In this document: positions 56,101 through 64,000 of the stretch, piece by piece
How the letters are laid out: each line of letters starts with the position of its first letter
Position numbering within the stretch: the first letter of the stretch is position 1
Origin: Branchiostoma belcheri
Lineage: Eukaryota; Chordata; Leptocardii; Amphioxiformes; Branchiostomatidae
Length of the DNA: 64,000 nucleotides
Assembly (NCBI RefSeq): GCF_001625305.1
Contig: NW_017802380.1
Location: 2,830,212 to 2,894,211 of the forward strand
Direction of reading: 5' to 3'
Position numbers and translations under genes: made by a program
The notes under the pieces: model-generated
Told to the model about the DNA's origin: nothing
The model's input: only the letters and a program-made list of their open reading frames with translations
Database searches by the model: none

Positions 56101-58785
56101 ATTGTTGAAATGTTCAAAGGAAATCATGTAGAATACAACATCCCCTCCACATGTGTATTCCCTTCCTGCCTTTGTGCTGACTGTGACCAGGTAAACTTCC
56201 CTGACACAGTTGTTTGTTTGAAGTTCAGTTCTAGTCCAGTAGTTATGAGAGTTGTGCCTTCAGTGCTGTTGTTGGGGAAACAAGACTGGCCTTTCCTCAG
56301 CTATGTTTTCTCAGGTGTTCAGTGAGGATCTATCCTTTAGGTATACATACACATTGTGACAGCTGGTATTAATCGCTACATATAGGGCTGGCTTTAGAAC
56401 TCCAACTTGGTTCAGCTTGAGCAATACACATAGACCTATACTGAGTAGTCTCTACCAGACTACAAAGGGTTGCCAGAAAATAGTAAAAATTGTCCAAAAG
56501 GTACATCAGATTGTACACATTACAACCCGCAGAAATTTTCATTCTATAGCTAGCTATCTCCTCCAGCATATTATGTAGTATATATGGCCAAGCATCTCCA
56601 GTTCATCAGGACACATCGGCATTCTATTAAAGGTCCGAGACTAGTGCACTAGGAAAGGGCTATTATTACCAGCAACATCCAAAATCTCCAAGCAGATCAT
56701 ACGGTGGCAAGGCAATATCCATTAGTCACAGGAGTGTCCATTAGCCACTGAAGAATGGACTCTACTCTGGCCAATGGATACTGCCTTGCCACCGTATGAT
56801 CTGCTTGTAGATGACAACATCCCCTTCCCACACACAGAACAGTTGATAGACAGACCATCAAATTGGCAGGTAATTAGATTAGATGTTTTAGGCCACCCTT
56901 ATGTACACCAGGTGCCAGGGGGAATATACGATGACACTTAAAATTGTTGGGAGGATACAGTTTAATGCAGACCAGGAGAGGGCGACAATCCCTCCTGATC
57001 CTGTGGCCTATCATTAACTCCTGGTGTAGATGTTAGTGTGTGACTGTTTGAGACAATGTTGGTGCTTTATTCCAAGAAGAAATCACACAGGAAATCCTGG
57101 TATGGGTAGATATAGATCCTAGCTAGAATTGAAGAATCCCCCCCTCCCCTGCAGAAAACTTTGATTGTTTTGAAAAAAAAAAGAGTATTGAAGGCACTTG
57201 AATCACTTCATTGGCAAATGGTTAGAGAGCAGGTGAATAATACAGCTGGATTTTAGGCTTTAGAAGTGTGAGCTTCTTGCTGCAAGTACGTAATACACAT
57301 AATGAATACACATCACAGAATGATATGTGATGCAATACACATATGATCATATGGAAGTGTAATGAAAACCAGAAGGAATATAGAAGGATCTTCTGTGAGA
57401 TGCCTGTCAGGAAGAAAACATATCAAGCTCCCACCAAGACATCTTGGCAGAGGACCCGATGAGGACTGACATCTGCGGATCTTATTTGGTACCCCTGACA
57501 GTCTCCTCAGGGTGACAACAGACCCAAACCTGACCTTTAACCTTTCCAACACAGGGGTGCCAGGCACCTCTACAACAGTCTTCATATCTCTCAGATGTTT
57601 CCTCCACATGTGGGATAGGCAACATTTCCTGTTAATGTTTGGAAACAAAGTTGACTGGTAGGTACGTTCATCTGGACAGGATAGGTTGACCTCACTTGGG
57701 TGAGAGAAAAATTGACAAGTAGAATGAGAGGTGGCCAGAAAGGTCAGACACAGGAAATGAGGTGAACTTGAACATCCCAGAAGGTATTAGAGGTCGACAT
57801 GGGAGAATTCAGGAAGCCAGAATTCAGGAAACCAACGCCACAGTATCTGTCCCAATCATGGTGAAAGCTGCTCTGTACTGGTATTAGAAATAGTGGATAC
57901 TCATCAGGAGTCAGGTGCTGGTAAATAGTGGCTACATTTGAAGTGACATGTTTATTTCAGCTCACACAGAGACTGGTATGCAGGGCTTAGCCTGCTTCCT
58001 TCCTCACATCTTGTGTGCAGCTGTAGGAACTGATAGTGTTGAGATAAGCGTAATCCTGGCCATGGAAGGTTCCTTGCCAACCCTCACCAGCACCTTAACA
58101 CTGGTGTATAAACTTAGGACTTTCCATTAACCAAGTTCAGGAGGGGTGACTTGATCCAGAAACTTTTTTTCTCCCTCGGGCTGGCTCAGAATAGCCTGGG
58201 TGCCATCCGTTTTGTAATGGGGCTCCTTGCAGTTCACTCGCTACCCCAAAGTTTTATGTTTGATTTAAGTCACTTTTGACTTGATAGAGTTCAGGGTCAA
58301 GGAAACAGCGTCCTTTATGCAGTCGTAAATGGCAAATTGAATACTCGTTATGAGCCACACACGAACACACTTTCGACTTGCTACCATGGAAAGCCAGCAG
58401 TAACTACGGTGGCATATACTAGTAGCTATAGGCTAGCCTCTACCAGGCTTTGGGAAGCAGCTGGAAAGAGTAGAAATTGGCCAAATACGCAGATGATACG
58501 CTAGGGGAGTTGGTCTGAGAACATTTTGCTGCTCCTGAAAAATTGGTAATGGCTAGATAAAGACTACAGGTACACCAGATGTTCTGGAGCTGTACCTAAA
58601 TGATTTTACAGGTACAGGTACAGGCAGTAGTTACATACAGCCCTAATGCAAAGCCAGAAATCTCCTGACTTCTACCTGTATGCCATCCACAGATCCGTAC
58701 CCCAGACCTGGGCGGTCAGCACTCTACCATGGACATGGTGCAGACTGTGGTGAAGGAGGTGGAGGCTCAGGCAGCCAACATCTGA
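47199..58785 (+). CDS. IDH3G: IDH3G, mitochondrial NAD-isocitrate dehydrogenase gamma subunit
   Basis: Regulatory gamma subunit of the alpha2-beta-gamma enzyme converting isocitrate to 2-oxoglutarate in the TCA cycle. Exons: 47199-47276, 47910-47963, 48578-48601 (24 nt), 49164-49261, 49440-49555, one of three alternatives (see separate entries), 51800-51862, 52149-52218, 52346-52479, 53031-53133, 53532-53678, 53987-54081, 55300-55360, 58693-58785. Phases close throughout. With 50507-50570 the protein has 399 aa (human 393). Landmarks: Arg/Ser/Ala-rich mitochondrial presequence without acids ([15 protein letters not shown]), [113 protein letters not shown] and [11 protein letters not shown]3B resembles it in places, but GGRYTVTM and VALKGNIET favour gamma. 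Two donors are unusual GTTCA (52219, 53679). Confidence 0.95.
47673..47728. repeat. Two tandem 28-bp units
   Basis: Units ending ATATTTCTCACCAACTTTGG sit head to tail in IDH3G intron 1. Confidence 0.8.
48853..49145. repeat. Tandem duplication in IDH3G intron 3
   Basis: Units at about 48853-48985 and 49008-49145 share AAATGTTA-CACAGTTTTCCA, ACTTCTATGTTTGAATGTGAC, GGAAT and TTTTATCC-ATC-AACA in order. The second unit ends 18 bp before exon 4, so the polypyrimidine context of that acceptor derives partly from the repeat. Confidence 0.7.
50257..50311 (+). CDS. IDH3G: IDH3G alternative exon A
   Basis: A 55-nt exon with acceptor CCCCTTTTGTAG and donor CAG|GTGAAG. Entering in phase 1 and leaving in phase 2, exactly as its alternatives do, it would encode 19 residues: [11 protein letters not shown], then YSRNMTIR. 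It keeps the SRN-x-x-I-R ending. Relative to exon B it retains N at position 2 but has H in place of T at position 5. Splicing it together with B or C would shift the frame, so it can only be used singly. Support is purely from sequence; transcript evidence is needed. Confidence 0.65.
50507..50570 (+). CDS. IDH3G: IDH3G alternative exon B (canonical-like)
   Basis: A 64-nt exon (acceptor TCTTTCCCCCCAAG, donor CAG|GTGGTT) encoding 22 residues: [14 protein letters not shown] then KSRNVEVR. It is the closest of the three to the human segment GNIETNHNLPP...KSRNNILR, so it is probably the ancestral form. All residues that I recall as citrate/ADP contacts in human gamma (N and T of NIET; S, N and R of SRN-x-x-x-R) are retained. 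Confidence 0.85.
50981..51027. repeat. 33-bp perfect palindrome flanked by 7-bp direct repeats
   Basis: Arms CAAGGACATTATACAC (50988-51003) and GTGTATAATGTCCTTG (51005-51020) are perfect complements about a single A. ACCAGAC occurs directly on both sides (50981-50987 and 51021-51027), like a target duplication. It lies between alternative exons B and C of IDH3G and in the pre-mRNA would form a very stable stem. Confidence 0.85.
51028..51215. mobile_element. Dispersed element in IDH3G between exons B and C
   Basis: Has AAAATTTGGCCAAATAGGG, GATTTGCCAGGAGAGTTTG, then TTTTGTCGAATTCTACGACC, AAAGCCC and GGTGAAGGCTAC. The blocks match 37340-37510 and, in the second half, 4729-4850. Confidence 0.6.
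51320..51380 (+). CDS. IDH3G: IDH3G alternative exon C
   Basis: A 61-nt exon with donor CAG|GTATGC and a weak acceptor (GCATCGTAG, little polypyrimidine). Same phases as A and B. It encodes 21 residues: [13 protein letters not shown] then VSRNVAVR. It keeps T at position 5 and the SRN-x-x-V-R ending but has G where B has N at position 2. The weak acceptor suggests regulated or rare use. Confidence 0.65.
52586..52740. repeat. (TGTTG)31 microsatellite in IDH3G
   Basis: 31 uninterrupted TGTTG units, 155 bp, in the intron after the exon ending at 52479. Reading frames of repeated CVVLC or NTTQH across it are artefacts of the repeat. Confidence 0.97.
53251..53304. repeat. Small imperfect foldback
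   Basis: TCTCCCAGGGGAGATTCTGC pairs with its diverged complement ending CTCCTCTCGGGA, with ATACCTTACAAGGAAT at the tip. Confidence 0.5.
54833..55184. repeat. Tandem duplication, about 163-188 bp units
   Basis: Unit 1 (54833-54995) and unit 2 (54996-55184) both run GTACAGATAAATAAACCCTG, then AGCAGGTGTGGATGG, AAACCAG, CTCATTTTGTA, AATTTCCCTTTT and AATTTAC. Located in the IDH3G intron preceding 55300. Confidence 0.8.
55401..55457. repeat. (GGTG/GGAT)n microsatellite
   Basis: Tetranucleotide run changing from GGTG to GGAT units. Confidence 0.9.
55862..55952. mobile_element. TAGCCTG MITE, short copy
   Basis: TAGCCTGCTTACAAAACCTG at the left and the inverse AGGTTTGGTAACCAGGCTA at the right. The inner GTCCTACATCCTCTC also pairs with GAGAGGATGTAGGAC, so the element is an almost complete hairpin. 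Confidence 0.75.
56673..56822. mobile_element. CTCCAAGCAG-family MITE with 8-bp target duplication
   Basis: The body 56681-56814 carries ATCTCCAAGCAGATCATACG then GTGGCAAGGCAATATCCAT, and the inverse at the right. CAACATCC flanks both sides (56673-56680 and 56815-56822). Same inner CCATTAG/CTGGCCAATGG blocks as copies at 13071 and 30492. Confidence 0.85.
58434..58555. mobile_element. MITE, TAGCCTCTAC family, copy 2
   Basis: TAGCCTCTACCAGGCTTTGG to AATTGGTAATGGCTA with the interior GGAAAGAGTAGAAATTGGCC and GGGGAGTTGGTC, matching 5772-5898. It ends 137 bp before the last IDH3G exon. Confidence 0.8.
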
Positions 58786-59185
58786 ACATCACAGGCATTA
58801 TTCTTTCAAGGACCTGACGTTTATATACACATCAAGTGCAGTAACTTATTCCACCTTTACTCTACTAAAAGAAGTTCTTAATATTCACAATGTAAGACAG
58901 GATGCTGTGTTCATCAGTGTAGAAATGTTTTCCAAGAAGTTGTGACAGTGAAAATGTAGTGCCTTTTGAAATGGGACTGTTGAGTACAGCAGACTTACTG
59001 TTATACCATTGTTTAGTAAATTTTACATATATATGTGCAATTGTACATTGTATATTTGTGTAAGAAGATTTAACAAGTCTCATCATCAATGTTTTTGCAA
59101 GAAGTAGAGCCACACAGTGTTAAATACTGTTGACTGAGACTTTCGTATAAGGTTGTGGAGCCGGTTTTCATAAAGCACATGTATT

Positions 59186-59191
59186 ATTAAA
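59186..59191 (+). terminator. IDH3G polyadenylation signal candidate
   Basis: ATTAAA about 400 bp after the stop; a second ATTAAA lies about 40 bp further on. Variant signals, so the exact 3' end is uncertain. Confidence 0.45.
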
Positions 59192-59470
59192 GTTATTGTA
59201 GATGTTCCATTTGGCATCTTCTATTATTAAAGAGAGCAATTAACATGGACAGCAACAAAAGTATTTGTACATGTTACTCCTTGCCACAAGCAAAATGCTT
59301 TCCTTCTCATTGTAAAGATTTAGTTTCAGTATCAAAAGTTATATCTGCAGCTACTTTACCTTTTTTGGCATCAACACGAATATGTCAATAAGCTGGACCC
59401 AAACTGGGTTTGAAACCTGGAGCTGGTTATTTCTGTGTTGCCCCATGACCTTGCTGTTGACCCTGTCCAT

Positions 59471-59486
59471 AAAGGTCATGACCTTT
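59471..59486. promoter_or_regulatory. Palindromic nuclear-receptor element (IR0)
   Basis: AAAGGTCATGACCTTT is a perfect inverted repeat of AGGTCA with zero spacing, the TREpal arrangement bound by thyroid hormone and retinoid receptors. Further half-sites lie at about 59447 (ATGACCTT) and 59458 (TTGACCC). Function is inferred from motif only. Confidence 0.4.
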
Positions 59487-59774
59487 GTTCTCATAAAGTT
59501 TTTAGTTGACATCCTGGAAATATTTTGTAACTTTATACATAAATGATGTTTGGATTGAATTTCCACCTATTAACATTTTTGTTTGATATGAAATCCATCA
59601 GAAAACAGTCATTAGCCAAGTGTGTCTTATCAACCATGCACATCTAAATGCCTCCCTGCCTAACCTTGAAGTTGGTAACAAACCTGGCACATCTGGGCCA
59701 CGAACCCGTACATAATTGCAATTAGGCGGACCTCTTGTACCTGTAGGGTGGTGCTTTACTATGCTGTGTTGGAG

Positions 59775-59801
59775 CATGGAGTTAACTCTTTTAACTCCAT
59801 G
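59775..59801. repeat. Perfect 11-bp-stem hairpin
   Basis: CATGGAGTTAA and TTAACTCCATG around CTCTT. Confidence 0.7.
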
Positions 59802-60784
59802 GTAGGAGCAAGTAGGCTTTGCAAACAGGGCTCTCCTTAAACCTCTGAGCTTGAAGGGAGAAATATAATCTTGAATTTATGTCTATGGGGGATCCTAAGA
59901 GAGAGACAAAGAGTAAAACTCTCCCTCAGCCTTCTTTTGGCACAGAGGTAGGGCCAAGAAAGGGAAGACAGGAGGACAGAGCATTTGAAATCGGTGAGGG
60001 GTAAGAAAACATCCTCTTGCGTTCACCCTGACATTCTACATGGAAATAACACTAGGTAATTAAAGCATTAACTTTTGCTTCTGTGGGAAACATTTTCCCC
60101 CAGGTGTGTTGTGTCGCTCTGACTTGGCCATGTTCCTTGGAATGTTTAATATCGCCCTTATCTCCTCATCTTCTGCAAGGTCAAGTTTGCTGCTTGGTAA
60201 TGAGTTCTGCTTGTCGGTCCCAACTAACGACGTTAGTGCCAAACAACCTTCAACAAGCTAACCGTAGCACATCAGTTTATATTTATACAGCCTTGGTCTA
60301 GGCCCATTGGATATGCATACGTATACATCAGTTGATAGTCATCATACTGTGACAAGAAACCTGTAAGTTGCACAATTTACGAACCAACGACATGCTGACA
60401 AAAAAAGCTCGAAACTGATTTCAGGGACATGTTATTTTCAAAGCGACCAGCTCACATACACTACATAAACAATTTGTTTCGCATCTCCGAGAATACTGGA
60501 ACAGTAGCGAGAACAGGAGTCTCGTGGGAGTCACGGGGATTAGCAAATAAAAGGTTAGGTGAAGATAAATTCTGGAAACAACAACTACAAATCCCATGTA
60601 GACAGTGTAGACGGTCTTTCAAAAGATGGCACGAGTTTATTCAGTCAATCTGTTTGAGATGAGAGCAGTAAGGCGATTTCCTTTTGTTTCTTCACTAAAT
60701 GGTTTTCACTAGATTTGTTTTCCTTGTCCGGAAAACAATTGGCCCCTTTGTATACAGGATTCATCATCCTTGGACCGTGTAACG

Positions 60785-61486
60785 AGCTACAATGGCCCCG
60801 CCTCCCCCGAGCCACCTTGTCAATCAAACCCCAGTCCCTCAAAGCCCAATTTTCAGTAAACAGTTTACTGTATGTTGCCAACAGTCGGGTCTCAGGAGAC
60901 ATAACGCAGGGAGCGTCTTCTCCAGACTGTGACTGTGTGCGATGCTTAGAAGATCGAGTGAGCTTTGAAGAGCTGCTGTTTTCCTGTTATTTTCTTTTCG
61001 CGAATTTACAAGTTGGTTCTACCTTGTTTGACTTTCCCGTGGCTCCTGCTGCGTTTTCTCACAGGAAGAGCTCACGTCATCAGGAAGTCGTTCACAGGAT
61101 CAGCTACTCGTTTCTCTAGGACGCCCGCGTGCCAACATCGCCCCACATCTCTGCTGGCTCACTTCTGCCGCTCCTGACACAACTAGGGCGAATAGAAGGC
61201 CTGTCTCCTCAAGTCTAAATTTGAAGGCTGTCTCCTGAGGAAGCTCATATCCTCGGGTCCGTGCGAACACCAAGAATTTGAGAGGGTTTTGGAGAGTGTT
61301 GGAAGTTTTTGGAGATTGGTTTCTGAGGTCCGTCCTGACTGGTCAAGCGGGGAATTGTTGGCATTGCTAAGACTTTGTGTGAGGAAAAAGTACCCACCGG
61401 TTTTCCATCTCACTGACCAAGAGGAGGGAGAGCCTCTAGCTGAACAAGTCGGATTGTTTTGTGGATCTTCCTGCAGATAGACAAAG
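60785..61486 (+). promoter_or_regulatory. Possible promoter and 5' non-coding exon
   Basis: A GC-box-like CCCCGCCTCCCCC near 60795 and a CpG-richer segment precede a transcribed-looking stretch ending in a good donor ACAAAG|GTGAGT at 61487. A 63-codon frame before it (61289-61480) resembles no protein I know. If real, the gene continues outside the window. Confidence 0.3.
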
Positions 61487-61706
61487 GTGAGTGACGTCTG
61501 TCATCATTTCGTAGAAAACCTAGTATATCCGGCGGTGTCTGTAGACTTTATCTGTGGCCATGGTAGAAACTACAAAGCTCGCTGATAAAACGTGTTGTTT
61601 TGACTTGCCTAACATCAGCTGGGTAGTGTCTCCGGCTGTCAGCCTGGTGTTTCCTTCATGTTTGTATCTTGAGAATTCATCATCTTGAACAAAGATAAGG
61701 ACATGC

Positions 61707-62196
61707 CAGTGAAAGTGACCTTGCAAGTATCACCCTCTAGGCTCGAGCGCTCAAGGAGATCTTGATGTAGTTAGTACCTGTCAGGTTCTATATAGGGCTT
61801 GTGGGATGTTTTCAATTGCATGCTATCGCAATGTTTGCGTTGGGGTTTAGTTTATAATGGTTGCCAGACAGGTTTGTGACATCTCTGCATGCCTGTCAGC
61901 GATAACAAGCTATGGAATGGCAAGGCTCCCTTTAACTGCGCGGACACCTCTGTTATTATAGACTGGGTCATTTTCAGTATTCTCCAAGCAGACCTTCTGG
62001 TGGCTGCAAAGACAGTATCGAATTTGGCAGACAGTTACTATTTTCCATCCGTAGGCTGGCGTAAAATGAAGATACCATCCAGTACTAAAAGGAGAGCCCG
62101 ATAGACCGAAAGACGCATAAAAAGACGCAGTGAAAGTGATCTTGCAAGTATCGCTCTTTAGGCTCGAGCGCTCATCGTAGACCTTGACATATAGTT
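61707..62196. repeat. Direct repeat pair around 420 bp
   Basis: CAGTGAAAGTGA-CTTGCAAGTATC then CTCTAGGCTCGAGCGCTCA occurs at 61707-61753 and 62128-62174; weaker similarity continues about 20 bp. The spacer includes a CTCCAAGCAGAC element terminus at about 61981. Confidence 0.7.
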
Positions 62197-64000
62197 ACAT
62201 ACATCAGTATTCTCACAGTAGAGAGAAGGGTTCGGAACATACATCTGCTTGGAGATTACAGTCATGCATCTGTAAACAGCATTAGCTTTTACCTTCAGTC
62301 AAGCTCTACAGAGTCCGCAAAGTTTGGAAATGTGAGCCCTGTGCGGGTTTAGTTCTGGAGCTTGGTGGCGGCTATCGCAGTACGTTTGGGTGATGGCCAA
62401 TCTACACCTATTCACTGTAGCCACAGACCGCAACAGTGCAACTGTGGGATGGATAGAGTTCAATGGTTGCGTTACTGCACGATTAGTGGTAATGTTTATT
62501 GGTATAGTCTCGATGAAGACTGGTGGACCATATCTGGGGACAGAATGGGAAATTCACAGGGGCTGGACGAAAAAGGAATAAGGAATTCACAAGAAAGCTG
62601 ACATGAACATGCACACGAAGTTGTTAAGGCGAAAAGCTTTGATGGTTGACATTGAGATGATTGACACATCTCTATGAAAACAAACTAACAACTAGATGAG
62701 CGGAAAATGTGCATCGATCTATCCATTTGTTGTCTGCTGACTAGTTTTCTCACACCCCTGCCTCCCTACCTGTCCCACGGAGTCACGCACTCCACCTCAT
62801 CCCTACTGATCTTAGCCCCACATGATTATAGCAAGCTTTTATCTATTTATCTATATTTATGTTAGTCCTATTGTTGTTGAAGAGGTATAATTTTAAGGTT
62901 GGTTTTGTATTTCTATTTTGTAGCTTATAGTTGGATATTTTGAAGCTTGTAGCTTGAAGCGTTTTACCGGCATAAAGACTTAAACTAGAGAATGTGTTCA
63001 CTTTAGTGATTCACTACTTGCACAAGTGACTTGCAACAGTTCTTTCTCGTAAACTTACCATTCAAAAGCCACTTATTCGCTGAAAGGAGAACAAAGAGAA
63101 CCCGGCAGGCGAGAAGCCAGCCTACGGGACCGGTACAGGTCATGGGAGAGAACTCCGAGTCAAAGGGAGGCTTTTATTTCTCACAAATGGTCCGGTGTGA
63201 CCGTGACGACCTGATGACTCTGGGACAGAGAGGGAGGGCGCTGCCCTGGACACGGGAGGATGTCTTCTGCTCACCTTCAAGTAGATGTGGAGAGGGAACA
63301 TTGTGACCTTCTCCGACTATTCCGTGTGTCTGGTTCTGATAATTGCTGGCTGTCAAAAGCTGGTCAAGTGCTGGTCACTAGATGCTTTGAGTTTGAGATC
63401 AGTACAGATCAGCGACTGACATTTAATTAGTCAGGATTGAGAATATTACAGACTATACATCCCTTGGTCCAGGCTCCAGCTCTACACCCAACAGTGCTGA
63501 GTGAACGGCATGGAGTCACCATGGACAGCGCAGTTGATCGCGAAAATGGTAATCAAAGTTCTAACTTGACAAAAGCAACCACTGATGGCGCTTTTTACGT
63601 GGGAATAAACTATTCAGCTTACGAGCAACACAAAATGTCTGAAGAAAAGCTGTTCAGGTCAGTAAATCTGAGTCGACGAACTCCAATTAAAGTGAGAAAT
63701 CACCCGAAGCTGTTGACAGAGTAGGATACACTTTCACTGACACTCACACAAGGGACAGGGGCGGAACGAATGGCCCATGTCAAGTGGTGTAAATGGTTTC
63801 ATTGTCCCATTATTTCTCTAGTACTAGTATCACAAATTTACGATGTCCCCAGGCAGGTATTGTAGCTGGGTCTGTGCTATAGGTTACGATAACAGGATGT
63901 GAGCACAGATTTACAGTCCATGACAAATGTAGCTGACAAAGTCACGAATAAGAAAACACGACGCTGAGTTAAAGGAAGGGAGGAGCAACTGCTGAGGCAC
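62197..64000. other. Right-edge stretch, no supported gene
   Basis: Short unrelated reading frames only. A candidate first exon ATGGACAGCGCAGTTGATCG with a donor-like AATG|GTAATC lies at 63521-63548, but nothing supports it beyond the start codon. An element terminus CTGCTTGGAGATTA lies at about 62243. Confidence 0.35.

Noticed and set aside
56092..57648. Several 70-110 codon frames in the last large IDH3G intron
   Set aside because: No homology, no consistent splice sites, and they overlap repeat elements.
1..64000. CRISPR arrays, operons with Shine-Dalgarno sites, rRNA or intact tRNA genes
   Set aside because: None seen; the sequence is eukaryotic and its repeats are MITEs, a SINE and simple repeats.

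Overview
The window reads as intron-rich, compact chordate DNA, most probably from an amphioxus (Branchiostoma). The basis is the closeness of the encoded proteins to vertebrate orthologues (BRK1, an ELK-type ETS factor, SENP8, IDH3G), short to medium GT-AG introns, and very dense small inverted-repeat elements. The species call is inference from protein similarity and repeat style; no database was consulted.

Layout, all recognised protein genes on the + strand: BRK1 (774-1616, three exons) is followed after only 293 bp by an intronless FAM204A-like gene (1910-2548). At 3992-4638 lie the last two exons of an unrecognised coiled-coil, tail-anchored protein. From about 4.7 to 19 kb I see no recognisable gene, only foldback elements and duplications. 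A lone well-spliced exon sits at 19321-19468. An ELK/TCF-type ETS factor occupies 21380-25345. From 26.7 to 41 kb the DNA is again repeat-rich, with a possible minus-strand exon near 38 kb and a non-LTR retrotransposon scrap near 29 kb. At 41363-41944 a 193-aa protein combines a possible PKA-anchoring helix with a C-terminal CaaX box. SENP8 (43935-46605, six exons) and IDH3G (47199-58785, fourteen exons plus alternatives) follow. The right end holds a possible promoter and 5' non-coding exon (60785-61486) whose gene would lie beyond the window.

The most striking observation is in IDH3G. Three consecutive candidate exons (50257-50311, 50507-50570, 51320-51380) share the same splice phases and the same C-terminal SRN-x-x-[IV]-R signature but differ at their N-terminal side. 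They look like mutually exclusive alternatives for the segment that, in the human gamma subunit, contributes to the citrate/ADP allosteric site. The second is a small protein that could be a prenylated A-kinase anchor. The genes are mostly housekeeping (actin nucleation, NEDD8 processing, TCA cycle) plus one MAPK-responsive transcription factor; nothing indicates that they act in one pathway. ELK1 and IDH3G are both X-linked in humans, so their closeness here may be ancient linkage, but that is only a suggestion.
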